The notes under the pieces were generated by a model that worked only from the letters and a program-made list of their open reading frames with translations, did not search any database and was not told the origin of the DNA. From Terriglobales bacterium (GTDB lineage: Bacteria > Acidobacteriota > Terriglobia > Bryobacterales > Bryobacteraceae), in assembly GCA_021372245.1 (NCBI GenBank), contig JAJFUV010000211.1, positions 1 to 45,788 of the forward strand: a stretch of DNA of 45,788 nt, in the 5' to 3' direction. This document shows positions 35,058-44,009 of the stretch, piece by piece. Positions within the stretch are counted from its first letter, which is position 1. Each line of letters starts with the position of its first letter. A program made the translations under genes and the position numbers.

Positions 35058-36102
35058 ACTTGCGCCCCGCACCGCCGTCCTTAAGATGGCGCCTTACTCG
35101 CCGCCCACCGGCGGACGCGCCGGCAAACTGCGCCTGGATTTTAACGAGAATACCGTGGGTTGCTCGCCGGGCGTCCTCGAGTGCCTCGCGAAGTGGCTGA
35201 ACGCCGACCGCCTCACCATCTATCCCGAGTACGTCGAGGCCCGCAAGGAAATCGCCGCGTTTTTCGGCGTGGCCGAGGATCAACTCCTGCTTTCCAACGG
35301 CACCGACGAAGCCATCCAGGTCCTCATCAACACTTACGTGGACGATGACGCCGAAGTCCTGCTGCTGCGTCCTTCCTACGCCATGTACCGTTTCTATGCG
35401 GAGTTAGCCGGTGGCGCGATTCGAGAGACCAATTATCACTCCGGCGATCTTTCTTTCCCCATCGAGGAGCTGTTGGCGGCCATCACGCCGGGCACGCGCG
35501 CGATATTGATCGCCAACCCGAACAACCCCACCGGCACCGCCGTTTCGCTCGACGCCATCGAACGTATTCTCAGTCAGGCCTCGAATGCCGCCGTGTTGAT
35601 CGACGAAGCGTATTTCGAATTCTGCGGCATTACGGCCCTGCCTCTGGTGGCGCGTTACCCGAACCTCTTTGTCAGCCGGACGTTTTCGAAAGTCTACGGC
35701 ATGGCCGCCATGCGCATGGGTTGCGTTTTCTCGCAGGCGCGCAATGTGGCTTACATGCACAAGGCGCAGTCGCCTTACAGCGTGAACATGCTGGCAGCCG
35801 TGGCCGCGCGCGCCGCCATCCGCGACACCGATTATATCCGCCGTTACGTGGACGAGGCTCTGGCCGCTCGTCAGATGATCTGCGATGGCTTCGGCGCGAT
35901 GGGAATCGGCTACTTCCCCAGCCAGGCCAATTTCGTGCTGTTCCGCGCCGGGAACCGCGCCATCGAGGTTCGCGATAAACTGCGCGAAAAGGGTGTGCTG
36001 ATACGCGACCGCAGCTACGAACTGCCTGGCTGCGTCCGCGTCACCGTTGGCACGCGCGAACAGGCGCAGCGCTTTCTTGGTGCGTTGAAGGAGATTTGGT
36101 AA
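35050..36102 (+). CDS. hisC: Histidinol-phosphate aminotransferase
   Basis: Pyridoxal-phosphate enzyme making histidinol phosphate from imidazole-acetol phosphate. 350 residues. LRLDFNENTVGCSPGV, LLSNGTDEAIQVLI, IANPNNPTGTAVS and VSRTFSKVYGMAAMRMGC (with the PLP lysine) are diagnostic class I/II fold features; CVRVTVGTREQAQRFL closes the protein. The GTG start lies inside the end of hisD (8-base overlap). The stop shares bases with the next start (TAATG). Confidence 0.95.
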   Translation: MAELAPRTAVLKMAPYSPPTGGRAGKLRLDFNENTVGCSPGVLECLAKWLNADRLTIYPEYVEARKEIAAFFGVAEDQLLLSNGTDEAIQVLINTYVDDDAEVLLLRPSYAMYRFYAELAGGAIRETNYHSGDLSFPIEELLAAITPGTRAILIANPNNPTGTAVSLDAIERILSQASNAAVLIDEAYFEFCGITALPLVARYPNLFVSRTFSKVYGMAAMRMGCVFSQARNVAYMHKAQSPYSVNMLAAVAARAAIRDTDYIRRYVDEALAARQMICDGFGAMGIGYFPSQANFVLFRAGNRAIEVRDKLREKGVLIRDRSYELPGCVRVTVGTREQAQRFLGALKEIW

Positions 36103-36761
36103 TGGCTTCGCAAGGTCTTGTTTTCGATATGGACGGCGTGCTGGTGGATGTGACCGGGTCCTACCGCGAGGCCATCGCCCGAACCGTGAAGCACTTTACC
36201 GGCCTCCACGTGGCGCAGGAGCAGATTCAAAACTACAAGAATCAAGGTGGTTGGAACAACGACTGGGCGCTGTCCCAGAAGATCTGCCTGGATTTCGGAG
36301 TGGGACTCGACTACGACCGGGTCGTCGAATACTTTCAATCCATATTCTTCGGACCGGAGGGGCTGGTGAACCGCGAGCGCTGGATCCCGGAGCCGGGATT
36401 GCTCGAACGCCTCGGGACCCGCTTCGCGCTGTCGATCTTCACGGGACGAACCCGCGAGGAAGCCGCCGTGACACTCTCACGTTACGCCAACGGCATTGCG
36501 TTCGACCCGATCGTCACCACCGACGACATCGAACAATCCAAGCCCGCGCCGGACGGCATTCTGCGCATAAAGGAGCTGCTGGCCGGGCGCGAGCTGCACT
36601 ACATCGGCGACACGGTGGATGACGCGCGAGCGGCAAGCGCCGCCGGAGTTCGCTTCATCGGGATTGCCGGTGGGAATCCCGAGCTTGCGTCTTTGCTGAA
36701 ACGCGAAGGCGCCATCGCGGTTTTGCAATCCATCAACCAAGTGGAAACGGTACTCGGATGA
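36102..36761 (+). CDS. HAD-family hydrolase in the his operon, candidate histidinol phosphatase
   Basis: 219 residues. HAD motif I FDMDGV (Asp9, Asp11), motif [13 protein letters not shown], motif III SKPAPDG and motif [17 protein letters not shown] are all intact. It lies between hisC (TAATG overlap, AAGGAG 8 bases upstream) and hisB (ATGA overlap). The window's hisB has only the dehydratase domain, and no PHP-type hisJ or inositol-type hisN is present, so the step histidinol phosphate to histidinol lacks an enzyme unless this protein supplies it. That makes it the natural candidate. It is inference: HAD proteins have many substrates, and a phosphatase could be encoded elsewhere. Confidence 0.85.
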   Translation: MASQGLVFDMDGVLVDVTGSYREAIARTVKHFTGLHVAQEQIQNYKNQGGWNNDWALSQKICLDFGVGLDYDRVVEYFQSIFFGPEGLVNRERWIPEPGLLERLGTRFALSIFTGRTREEAAVTLSRYANGIAFDPIVTTDDIEQSKPAPDGILRIKELLAGRELHYIGDTVDDARAASAAGVRFIGIAGGNPELASLLKREGAIAVLQSINQVETVLG

Positions 36762-37348
36762 AACGCACCGCCGACATTGAACGCATCACCAAGGAAACGC
36801 AGATTCGCGCCAAGCTCACCATTGACGGGCGTGGCCGCTACGACATCTCCACGGGCATACGCTTTCTCGACCACATGCTCGAACTGTTCGCCAAACACGG
36901 CAGTTTCGACCTCACCCTCCAAGCCACCGGAGATCTCGACGTCGATCAGCACCATACGGTGGAAGACATCGGCATCGTGCTAGGCCAGTTGTTTTCAAAG
37001 GCTCTTGGCGACCGCCGCGGCATCAACCGCGCCGGTTACTTCGTGCTCCCCATGGATGAGACGCTCGCCGTCGTGGCGGTCGACCTGGGCGGGCGCCCCG
37101 CGCTGGTCTACAAGGACTTGGTGAAGACGCGCCTGGTGGGCGACCTGACCGTCGAACTGCTCGAGGATTTCTTCGGCGGCTTCGTCAATCACGCCGGTGC
37201 GAACCTCCACGTGAAGGTGATGTACGGGCGCTCCAGCCATCATAAGATCGAGGCGGTCTTCAAGTGCTTCGCGCGCGCCATGCGGTTCGCAACGTCCCGC
37301 GACAAGCGCCTGCGCGACCAGTTGCCGTCCACCAAGGGTTTGTTATGA
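36758..37348 (+). CDS. hisB: Imidazoleglycerol-phosphate dehydratase
   Basis: Removes water from imidazoleglycerol phosphate. 196 residues, the single-domain form without the N-terminal phosphatase of enterobacterial His[32 protein letters not shown] (metal-binding histidines and glutamate), [32 protein letters not shown] all match. ATG overlaps the HAD stop (ATGA); the stop overlaps the hisH start (TATGA). Confidence 0.97.
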   Translation: MKRTADIERITKETQIRAKLTIDGRGRYDISTGIRFLDHMLELFAKHGSFDLTLQATGDLDVDQHHTVEDIGIVLGQLFSKALGDRRGINRAGYFVLPMDETLAVVAVDLGGRPALVYKDLVKTRLVGDLTVELLEDFFGGFVNHAGANLHVKVMYGRSSHHKIEAVFKCFARAMRFATSRDKRLRDQLPSTKGLL

Positions 37349-37938
37349 TCGCCATCTTCGATTACGGCGCCGGCAATCTGCGCTCTGTCGCCAACACGCT
37401 CGATGCCGTGCGCTCAACGTACACCATCGTGAACGACGCCGAAGGGCTGCGCGGCGCATCCAAAATCATCCTGCCGGGTGTGGGCAACTACGGCCAGATG
37501 CTCGCCGCGCTGGACCGTATGCAGGTGCGCGAGACGCTGGTGGAACGCGTCCGCTCGGGAGTGCCGTTCCTGGGCATCTGCCTTGGACTGCAGGCGCTGT
37601 TCGAATCGGGCGAGGAAGCCCCGGAGCAGAAAGGACTCGGCCTCTTCCCGGGCGTTGTGCGCCGGTTCCCTCCCAAGGTGCGCGTCCCCCAGATGGGTTG
37701 GAACGTGATCAGCGCGCGGCCCGGTTCGCGCCTGCTGGCCGGATTGGGTCTACAGCCATACTTGTACTTCGCGCACAGCTTCTACGCGCCGGTGATCCCC
37801 CAGACGGCCGCCATCTGCACTTACGCCGTTGCCTACACGGCGGCGATCGAAGCCGGGAACATTTACGGCGTCCAGTTCCATCCCGAGAAATCCGGCCCCT
37901 TGGGGCTGAGAGTCATGCGCAACTTCGCGGAGCTTTAG
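37345..37938 (+). CDS. hisH: Imidazole glycerol phosphate synthase, glutamine amidotransferase subunit
   Basis: Releases ammonia from glutamine and passes it to HisF. 197 residues. [15 protein letters not shown] start, nucleophile Cys79 in [14 protein letters not shown], and the catalytic His/Glu in [10 protein letters not shown]. The start is fixed by a 4-base overlap with the hisB stop. It lies 3 bases before hisF, as expected of the two subunits of one complex. Confidence 0.96.
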   Translation: MIAIFDYGAGNLRSVANTLDAVRSTYTIVNDAEGLRGASKIILPGVGNYGQMLAALDRMQVRETLVERVRSGVPFLGICLGLQALFESGEEAPEQKGLGLFPGVVRRFPPKVRVPQMGWNVISARPGSRLLAGLGLQPYLYFAHSFYAPVIPQTAAICTYAVAYTAAIEAGNIYGVQFHPEKSGPLGLRVMRNFAEL

Positions 37939-37941
37939 AAT

Positions 37942-38706
37942 ATGCTGGCCAAACGCATCATTCCTTGTCTCGACGTCACCGCCGGCCGCGTGGTCAAGGG
38001 TGTTCACTTTGTCAACCTGCGCGACGCGGGCGATCCGGTGGAGCTCGCCGCGCGTTACAACGCGCAGGGTGCCGATGAGCTCGTGTTCCTCGATATCACC
38101 GCTTCGAGCGATGCGCGAGACATCATGGTCGACGTGGTGGCTCGCACCGCGCGCCAGGTCTTCATCCCGCTCACTGTGGGCGGAGGCATCCGCTCGGTGG
38201 CCGACGCGCGCCGCATTCTGCTGGCTGGCGCGGACAAGGTCAGCATCAATACCGCCGCTGTGCGCCGTCCCGAGCTGATCACCGAGTTGAGCCTGGAATT
38301 CGGCGCCCAGGCCACCGTGCTCGCCATCGACGCGCGGCGCAAGGCGCGGGGCAAGTGGGTCGTCTACACGCGGGGTGGCCGCGATCCCGAACCGCTCGAT
38401 GCCATCGAATGGGCCGCTCAAGGGGAAGCGCTGGGAGCGGGCGAGATCCTGCTCACCTCCATGGACACAGACGGCGTTCAGACCGGCTTCGATTGCGAGC
38501 TGACGCGCGCCGTCTCGCGTGCCACCAACATTCCCGTCATCGCGTCCGGCGGCGCGGGCAAGCCCGAAGATTTTGTCGAGGTACTCACCAAGGGAGAAGC
38601 CGACGCCGCCCTCGCCGCCTCCATTTTCCATTACGGCAATTACACAGTGGAGGACCTCAAGCAGTATCTCGGCGCGCACGGCGTTCCAGTGCGGAGGCTC
38701 GCGTGA
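37942..38706 (+). CDS. hisF: Imidazole glycerol phosphate synthase, cyclase subunit
   Basis: Makes imidazoleglycerol phosphate and AICAR from PRFAR and ammonia. 254 residues of a (beta/alpha)8 barrel. Catalytic Asp11 is in [17 protein letters not shown] and the second Asp is in [33 protein letters not shown] and [13 protein letters not shown] are the phosphate-binding and barrel loops. The stop overlaps the hisA start by 4 bases (GTGA). Confidence 0.97.
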   Translation: MLAKRIIPCLDVTAGRVVKGVHFVNLRDAGDPVELAARYNAQGADELVFLDITASSDARDIMVDVVARTARQVFIPLTVGGGIRSVADARRILLAGADKVSINTAAVRRPELITELSLEFGAQATVLAIDARRKARGKWVVYTRGGRDPEPLDAIEWAAQGEALGAGEILLTSMDTDGVQTGFDCELTRAVSRATNIPVIASGGAGKPEDFVEVLTKGEADAALAASIFHYGNYTVEDLKQYLGAHGVPVRRLA

Positions 38707-39401
38707 TCATCCCTTGCATCGACCTGATGGACGGCAAGGTCGTTCAACTCGTGCAAGGGCGCGACAAGGCGCTCGAAGGCGGCACCCCCTCTGAGATGCT
38801 GGAACGTTTCAAGGCTTTTCCCGAGATTCAGGTCATCGACCTGGACGCCGCTATCGGCCGCGGCTCCAACGATGCGCTGGTGGAGTTCCTGGCCGCCCGC
38901 GCGCGCTGCCGGATCGGAGGCGGCGTCCGCACACCGGAGCGCGCCCGCAAGCTCATCGGGCAGGGAGCCTATAGAGTCATCGTGGGCACCGCGGCCTTCG
39001 CGACCGGCGGCATCAATGCGGAATTCCTGTCTCAGCTCGACCGCGAGCGCCTGCTGGTCGCGCTCGATTCGAAGGATGGCCGCATTGTGGTGAAGGGCTG
39101 GCGGGAAGCGGTGCCCTTTACCGCCGAGCAGGTCCTGAAGCAACTGGAACCTTACTGTTCCGGCTTCCTCTGCACCTACGTCGACAAAGAGGGGATGTTG
39201 CAGGGAACCGACCTCGGCTGGTTCCGCCGTCTCCGTGCCACCACGGATCTGGAAATCACCGCCGCCGGCGGAATCACCACCATGGACGAGATCCGCGAAC
39301 TGTTTACAATTCGCGTCCACGCCGCCCTCGGTATGGCTATCTATAAGGGAAAGCTGGACTTAGAAGAGCTTTCTGAACTGAACGAGTCGTTCCGCCGATA
39401 G
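38703..39401 (+). CDS. hisA: Phosphoribosylformimino-AICAR-phosphate isomerase
   Basis: Amadori isomerase converting ProFAR to PRFAR. 232 residues, (beta/alpha)8 barrel related to HisF. Asp7 in [19 protein letters not shown] and Asp in [16 protein letters not shown] are the two catalytic positions; [13 protein letters not shown] and [14 protein letters not shown] are phosphate-binding loops. A start earlier in the hisF frame is rejected in favour of the GTG at 38703, which gives the standard N-terminus. It is last in the operon. No clear terminator follows in the 73 bases before the next gene. Confidence 0.96.
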   Translation: MIIPCIDLMDGKVVQLVQGRDKALEGGTPSEMLERFKAFPEIQVIDLDAAIGRGSNDALVEFLAARARCRIGGGVRTPERARKLIGQGAYRVIVGTAAFATGGINAEFLSQLDRERLLVALDSKDGRIVVKGWREAVPFTAEQVLKQLEPYCSGFLCTYVDKEGMLQGTDLGWFRRLRATTDLEITAAGGITTMDEIRELFTIRVHAALGMAIYKGKLDLEELSELNESFRR

Positions 39402-39456
39402 AAGAGGTTGAACCTAATCGCAGCAATTTTGCGTCTACCCTAATGAGGTGTTCCGT

Positions 39457-39462
39457 TATACT
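39457..39462 (+). promoter_or_regulatory. -10 box before the TPR/permease/TolC operon
   Basis: TATACT, 12 bases before the GTG at 39475 and running straight into a strong GGAGGTAGG Shine-Dalgarno (39463-39471). A start near 39469 would cut into the Shine-Dalgarno site, so either transcription begins just before it or the box is fortuitous and the gene is read from the his operon. Confidence 0.35.
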
Positions 39463-39474
39463 GGAGGTAGGAAC

Positions 39475-40344
39475 GTGACGGGACTTTGGGTTAAGCAGGC
39501 AACGCTGGGTTTCGCGCTGGCACTATTGGTTTCGGCGGGCACGATCAGTGTACGCGAGCAAGCCGAAAGCCTTTACCAAAGGACCGACTACCAGGCCGCC
39601 GTCAACCTGCTGAACAGGGTAGGTCAAAAGGACGCAGCAACTTACAACCTGCTCGGCCGCTCCTATTACGGCCTCGCCGACTACAAGAAAGCCACCGAGT
39701 CGCTGGAGCGCGCGGCGGCCATGGAGCCTAACAACTCCAGTCATTACCTGTGGTTGGGACGAGCCTACGGGCGGCGTGCGGAGACCTCGTCGTTCATCAC
39801 CGCTCCAGGCTTCGCCAAGAAGACCTGCACCAATTTCGAGCGCTCGGTCGCCCTGGACCCGCGTAGCCTGGATGCTCTAAACGACCTGTTCGAGTATTAC
39901 CTGCAGGCGCCGGGTTTCCTTGGGGGCGGTTTCGATAAGGCTTCCGCGCTGGCCGAGAAGGTGCGCGCCCTGGATCCAGTCGAATATCACTTCACGCAGG
40001 CGCGCCTGGCGGAGAAGCGCAAGGAGTTCAATACCGCCGAGGCCCAATTGCGCCGCGCCGTCGATCTTGCTCCCCGGCAGGTGGGCCGGGTGATCGACCT
40101 GGCGAAATTCCTGTCCAAGCAAGGGCGCTACCAGGAAAGCGATGCGACCTTCCAGAGGGCCCAGAAAATTGCGCCCCAGAATCCTAAGCTGCTGTTCGAA
40201 CAGGCGGCGACTTACATTGAGACCAATAGGAACCTCGATACGGCTCGGGCGCTCCTGAAGCTCTATCTCCAGGTGGCACTTACTCCCGACGATCCTCCCC
40301 GGCAGGAAGCCGAGCGCCTCTTGAAGGATTCCTCAGGCGGCTAA
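39475..40344 (+). CDS. Exported TPR protein
   Basis: 289 residues. The GTG at 39475 is chosen because GGAGGTAGG ends 3 bases upstream of it with the GGAGG core 7 bases away; an upstream GTG at 39448 has no such site. The N-terminal hydrophobic stretch (VKQATLGFALALLVSAG) is a signal peptide. At least five TPR-like units follow: YQRTDYQAAVNLLNRV, YNLLGRSYYGLADYKKATESLERAA, YLWLGRAYGRRA, AEAQLRRAVDLAPR and YQESDATFQRAQKIAP. TPRs mediate protein contacts. It lies 8 bases before a MacB-type permease and two genes before a TolC-like protein, so it may be a periplasmic partner of that exporter. Confidence 0.85.
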   Translation: MTGLWVKQATLGFALALLVSAGTISVREQAESLYQRTDYQAAVNLLNRVGQKDAATYNLLGRSYYGLADYKKATESLERAAAMEPNNSSHYLWLGRAYGRRAETSSFITAPGFAKKTCTNFERSVALDPRSLDALNDLFEYYLQAPGFLGGGFDKASALAEKVRALDPVEYHFTQARLAEKRKEFNTAEAQLRRAVDLAPRQVGRVIDLAKFLSKQGRYQESDATFQRAQKIAPQNPKLLFEQAATYIETNRNLDTARALLKLYLQVALTPDDPPRQEAERLLKDSSGG

Positions 40345-40352
40345 ACGAGACC

Positions 40353-41558
40353 ATGTTTCTCGGCGAAGCCGTCCGATTCAGTTACCTTGCCCTTCGCGCC
40401 AACAAAGTCCGGACTCTCCTCACAGCCCTGGGTCTGGTGATCGGCAACGCGTCGGTGATCCTGGTGGTCACCATTTCCCTGACCAGCCGGGACTACATCC
40501 TGGAACAGATCCGCGGCATCGGCTCCAACATGATCTTCGCCTACTACGAGGCGGGCGACCTGACCAGCACCGCGGTTGACGCCGACTTCGTCAAGATGGG
40601 GGACGTCGAGGCCGTGCGCGAGCATCTGGGCGATCGCATCGTTGCCGCCACCGGCGTCATGACCAACTACGACCGCATGCTCATCGCCGGGCGCGAGGAA
40701 GACGTCAAGGTGATCGGCTCCGACGATCAGTACTTGCGCGTGCGCAATCTGGTCATGGTGGCTGGGCGGTTCATGGACACCAGCGACGTGGCTCTCCGCC
40801 AGAAGGTGTGCCTGCTCACCGAACGGTTGGCGCGCCGCCTCTACGGCAGCCAAAGCGCCTCCATAGGGCAGGTCATGAAGGTGCATGGCCTGCAGTTCCA
40901 GGTCATCGGCACGTTCAAGGAAAAGACCCAAACCTTCGGCCTCTCGGAACTCTCGGAAGAAACCGTCCTCATCCCCATCACCGTGATCCGCTACTTCACG
41001 CCGGTGGAGCGCATCGATCCCATGTATGTGCAGGTGCGCCGGCCTGAGGACGTTGAACCGCTGGCCGGCATGGTCAAGCAGGTGCTCGAAAGCCGCCACC
41101 GCACCGGCGCGCGCTACAAGGTGGACACGCTCACGGCCATTCTCGATGCTGCCAAGAGCATCGCGCTCGTCCTGACCATCGTGCTGATTCTGGTCTCCGC
41201 CATCGCGCTCGTCATCAGCGGCATCGGCATCATGAACATCATGCTGGTGACCGTCACCGAGCGCACGCGCGAGATCGGCGTGCGCATGGCCGTGGGAGCG
41301 GCGCGCCGCGACGTGCTGCTGCAATTCCTGTCCGAGGCCGTGCTTATCAGCCTGGGCGGAGGGCTGGTGGGGATCCTCGCCGGCATCTCGCTGCCGCTGT
41401 CGGTCCAATTCTTCGCCGAAGGCGTCAAGATCCCGATTTCGATCACCTCCATCGTGGTGGCCTTCTGCGTGTCGTTGCTGGTTGGAATCGTATTCGGATT
41501 GCTGCCCGCCAACCGCGCCGCGCACCTCAATCCTACCGAAGCCCTCCGATACGAATAA
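40353..41558 (+). CDS. MacB-type ABC transporter permease (FtsX family)
   Basis: 401 residues. The first transmembrane segment is at about 24-45 (LLTALGLVIGNASVILVVTIS). A periplasmic MacB-like core follows to about 265, then three segments at about 270-300, 325-350 and 365-390. The LTAILDAAKSIALVL and GIGIMNIMLVTVTERTREIGVRMAVGA stretch is the classic coupling region of MacB/LolE permeases. The family uses a separate or fused ATPase; here there is no ATP-binding domain in the protein and none nearby, so the ATPase must come from elsewhere. A HlyD-type adaptor is also absent. The TolC-like gene starts 14 bases downstream. Confidence 0.92.
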   Translation: MFLGEAVRFSYLALRANKVRTLLTALGLVIGNASVILVVTISLTSRDYILEQIRGIGSNMIFAYYEAGDLTSTAVDADFVKMGDVEAVREHLGDRIVAATGVMTNYDRMLIAGREEDVKVIGSDDQYLRVRNLVMVAGRFMDTSDVALRQKVCLLTERLARRLYGSQSASIGQVMKVHGLQFQVIGTFKEKTQTFGLSELSEETVLIPITVIRYFTPVERIDPMYVQVRRPEDVEPLAGMVKQVLESRHRTGARYKVDTLTAILDAAKSIALVLTIVLILVSAIALVISGIGIMNIMLVTVTERTREIGVRMAVGAARRDVLLQFLSEAVLISLGGGLVGILAGISLPLSVQFFAEGVKIPISITSIVVAFCVSLLVGIVFGLLPANRAAHLNPTEALRYE

Positions 41559-41572
41559 ACTGGACTACAGCT

Positions 41573-42853
41573 ATGTACAAGTTTGTAAGCATTCTTCTGC
41601 TTTCCGCGCTCGGCCTGCCGGCTGAAGTGCGTACGATGACCCTGGCCGAAGCTGTGGAACTGGCCCTGAAGCAGAATCCCGATGTCGCCATGGCGCGGCT
41701 GGACGAGCGCAAGGCCGCCGAATCGGTGCGCGAGGCGCGCGACGCCTTCGTTCCTAAAGTGATCGCCGGCAGCGGCCTGGCTTACAGCAACGGCATGCCC
41801 ATGAGCATTGAAGGCGCTTCGCCCAGCATCGTACAAGCGCAGGCCATCGGGTCGGTGTTCGACCGCTCTAAGAGTTACCTGATTGCGCAGGCCCGCGAGA
41901 ACGTGCGTGGCGCGGCTCTGGGTACCTCGGCACGCAAGCAGGAAGTAGGGTTGCGTGCGGCGCTCCTTTTCCTGGACGCCGAGCGACTGCGCCGGTCCGC
42001 TGAAGCCGCCCGCCGGCAGGTGGAGAGCCTGGAACGGGTCGCAGAAGCGACGCGCGCCCGCGTAGCCGAAAGCCGGGAACTGCCCATCGAAGCCAAACGC
42101 GCCGCGCTCAACCTGGCGCGCGGCCGGGAGCGCCTGCAGTTCTTCGAGAGCGACGCACTGTTTGCCGAGACCTCGCTCGCCGTTGTGCTGGGCTTTTCAG
42201 CCGGCGACCGTGTCCAGCCCGCCACCGAGGAGCGTAAACCGCCCGTGACAGCGGCCTCGGAACAGGAAGCCGTTGTTGCGGCCCTGAAGAACAGCGTGGA
42301 AATCCGGCGCCTGGAGTCGGCGCTGGCCTCGCGCACGCTCGAATTGCGTTCCTACCAGGCCGAACGGCTGCCGAAGCTTGACCTGGTGGCGCAATACGGG
42401 CTGTTCGCCAAGTTCAACAACTACGAAGACTACTTTCGCAAGTTCCAGCGCCATAACGGGCAACTCGGCGTGTCGATCCAGATTCCCTTGTTCTCCGGAC
42501 CAGGCACCGACGCGCGCATCGGGCAGGCGTCGGCCGAGATGGCGCGGCTAAGGCTGGAAATGGGAGCGCTGCGGAACCGCCTCTCTTTGGACGCCACCCG
42601 CGGCTGGCAAGAGGTGAAGAAAGCCGAGACCGTGCTTGAAGTGGCCCGCATGGATCACGACGTGGCGCGCGACCAGGTGGCGGTACTGATGGCGCAGATG
42701 CAAGAAGGCCGGGCCTCGCTGAGGCAGGTGGAAGAAGCCCGATTCATGGAGAACGAGAAGTGGATCGCGTTCCTGGACGCCCACTACGGAGTGGAGCGAG
42801 CCCGCCTGAACCTCCTCAAGCAAAGCGGAGACCTGCTGGCGGCCTTGCGCTAG
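41573..42853 (+). CDS. TolC-like outer-membrane efflux protein
   Basis: 426 residues with signal peptide (MYKFVSILLLSALGLPAEV). MTLAEAVELALKQNPDVAMARL is the typical opening of TolC-family proteins. Long coiled-coil stretches lie at about 90-215 and 310-420 (ALLFLDAERLRRSAEAARRQVESLERVAEATRARVAE; LSLDATRGWQEVKKAETVLEVAR), with an internal repeat of the same order and a beta-barrel strand GVSIQIPLFSGPG between. It would form the trimeric exit duct for the MacB-type permease encoded just upstream. Confidence 0.92.
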   Translation: MYKFVSILLLSALGLPAEVRTMTLAEAVELALKQNPDVAMARLDERKAAESVREARDAFVPKVIAGSGLAYSNGMPMSIEGASPSIVQAQAIGSVFDRSKSYLIAQARENVRGAALGTSARKQEVGLRAALLFLDAERLRRSAEAARRQVESLERVAEATRARVAESRELPIEAKRAALNLARGRERLQFFESDALFAETSLAVVLGFSAGDRVQPATEERKPPVTAASEQEAVVAALKNSVEIRRLESALASRTLELRSYQAERLPKLDLVAQYGLFAKFNNYEDYFRKFQRHNGQLGVSIQIPLFSGPGTDARIGQASAEMARLRLEMGALRNRLSLDATRGWQEVKKAETVLEVARMDHDVARDQVAVLMAQMQEGRASLRQVEEARFMENEKWIAFLDAHYGVERARLNLLKQSGDLLAALR

Positions 42854-42902
42854 TAGGTTGCGGCACGCGAGTTCAAAAGTGGGGAGCGATAGGAGAGCCG
42901 GG

Positions 42903-43241
42903 ATGGTGCAAACTGCATTTCGTGAAGAGGACCTTTCTTTCCGGTTTAGAAGGCTCACGCCCGATGTTGCCCGGCGCCTGAGACGGCGACTATCCGGTTT
43001 TGAGATGGAATCACGCAGACCGGACGTGATATCTATGCCGCTGCGAGAAGGTACGGATTACCGGGCGTTGTTAGAGTTCATTGACTCTGAGAGACTGGAC
43101 CCAAACACTTACAGTGTCTGGGCCTCCATCGTGACGTCCAGCGACCACGGTGGCATCAGCCTTCCGTCATTCGTCTTAAAGATAGTCCGTGAGACGCGAG
43201 CCGGGGTAGATTTCTCGTTTGTTGCTTGCACAGACGGATAG
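42903..43241 (+). CDS. Hypothetical protein, 112 residues
   Basis: Starts MVQTAFREEDLSFRFRRL, with AGGAG about 8 bases upstream. The middle has LREGTDYRALLEFIDSERLDP and the end SSDHGGISLPSFVLKIVRETRAGVDFSFVACTDG. I do not recognise the family; the shape (a compact soluble protein with a hydrophobic C-terminal strand and a SFV ending) is like some immunity-type or DUF families, but that is a guess. By eye its codons are less GC-rich than those of the neighbours, which hints at recent acquisition. It stands alone on the plus strand between the TolC-like gene and the convergent mazEF pair. Confidence 0.6.
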   Translation: MVQTAFREEDLSFRFRRLTPDVARRLRRRLSGFEMESRRPDVISMPLREGTDYRALLEFIDSERLDPNTYSVWASIVTSSDHGGISLPSFVLKIVRETRAGVDFSFVACTDG

Positions 43242-43385
43242 CACTGTAAGGAAAGGAAGCAGATGCTTTCGCAGAAATGGGACGCGTTTGCCGCAACGCA
43301 GCCTCTGCCACAACCCGGAAAAGCGAGAGGGATTAAGCGTTTCCGCTGAAGGCCACCCGGCCAGCCGCCGCCGTTCGCGCGTTAC
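43242..43385. other. Intergenic stretch with a possible 28-codon frame
   Basis: 144 bases between the hypothetical protein and the mazF-type gene. A short plus-strand frame, ATG 43263 to TGA 43349, follows a GGAAG-type site, but there is no other sign that it is made. No clear terminator is seen. Confidence 0.3.
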
Positions 43386-43718
43386 TTACTCAAGAATCGG
43401 TACCAACCTCGCCAGTACTTCGTCCATGATCGTGCCGGGAACGCTTTCCAGTTTCTTGCCGCCGCGTGCCGCAAGATCGAGCGCGCGGGGCTGGTCGCAC
43501 CGAATAACGCCTGTTGTCTGGGTTCCGGCGCCCGCGAGCGGCACGGCGAAGCCGGCCGTCCGCGCGAAACTGCCGCCGCTCGTGATGGGCAGAACCACGG
43601 GCACCTTCGTCAAGTGGTTGAATGCCTCCGGCGAAACGATCAGGACTGGACGACGGCCCTTTTGCTCATGCCCTTCCGTGGGATCCAGCCCGACCAACCA
43701 GATTTCGCCCCGCTTCAT
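43386..43718 (-). CDS. MazF/PemK-family toxin (endoribonuclease)
   Basis: 110 residues. MKRGEIWLVGLDPTEGHEQKGRRPVLIVSPEAFN is the classic N-terminus of the MazF/PemK/ChpB family, followed by PVVLPITSGG and GVIRCDQPRALDLAAR with the conserved Arg and Asp. As in the family it would cut mRNA at short motifs and be held inactive by its partner. Its ATG shares bases with the antitoxin's stop (TAATG), the usual arrangement of antitoxin first, toxin second. It ends convergent with the hypothetical protein across 144 bases. Confidence 0.93.
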   Translation of the reverse strand: MKRGEIWLVGLDPTEGHEQKGRRPVLIVSPEAFNHLTKVPVVLPITSGGSFARTAGFAVPLAGAGTQTTGVIRCDQPRALDLAARGGKKLESVPGTIMDEVLARLVPILE

Positions 43719-43984
43719 TAGATGAGTTCGGCTCCCGCCGGCTTGTCCTTGAGCCATTCACGTTCTTCCTTGGTGCGCGCTGCCCTGGGATTGCATTGGG
43801 CGAGGAGTTCGTCCAGGCTATAGTGGGGCCGCTCGCGCGGCTCCACCACCAGTCGGCCACTTTCCACTGTGATGCCGACTTTAGCACCCGGCCGCAGGCG
43901 CAGGAGGTCAAGCAGAGAGGGCGGCACCGCCAGCATGACCGAGCCGCCAACCTTGCGCAGATTTGTTGTGAGCATGGCGTTCAT
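43718..43984 (-). CDS. MazE/AbrB-type antitoxin
   Basis: 88 residues from ATG 43984 (ATG 43975 is an alternative). LTTNLRKVGGSVMLAVPPSLLDLLRLRPGAKVGITVESGRLVVEPR is a swapped-hairpin AbrB/MazE DNA-binding fold. The C-terminal tail (HYSLDELLAQCNPRAARTKEEREWLKD) is the part that would wrap around the toxin. It would bind and neutralise the MazF-type protein and repress its own promoter at a palindrome 6 bases upstream. The gene starts 25 bases after the 5'-nucleotidase stop on the same strand. Confidence 0.9.
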   Translation of the reverse strand: MNAMLTTNLRKVGGSVMLAVPPSLLDLLRLRPGAKVGITVESGRLVVEPRERPHYSLDELLAQCNPRAARTKEEREWLKDKPAGAELI

Positions 43985-43990
43985 CCGATA

Positions 43991-44008
43991 GTTATATTTT
44001 AGTATAAC
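43991..44008 (-). promoter_or_regulatory. Palindromic operator and -10 box of the mazEF-type operon
   Basis: GTTATATTTTAGTATAAC has perfect 6-base arms (GTTATA / TATAAC). Read on the minus strand it contains TATACT (44006 to 44001), a good -10 box 16 bases before the antitoxin ATG. It is conspicuously AT-rich in this GC-rich region. MazE-type antitoxins bind such palindromes, so autorepression is expected; that part is inferred. Confidence 0.6.
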
Positions 44009-44009
44009 C

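Noticed and set aside
33456..35072. Long minus-strand frame across hisG and hisD
   Set aside because: No recognisable motifs, and exactly antisense to two well-supported his genes.
43263..43349. 28-codon frame with a plausible ribosome site between the hypothetical protein and mazF
   Set aside because: Too short, with no recognisable features or partner; left as a note only.
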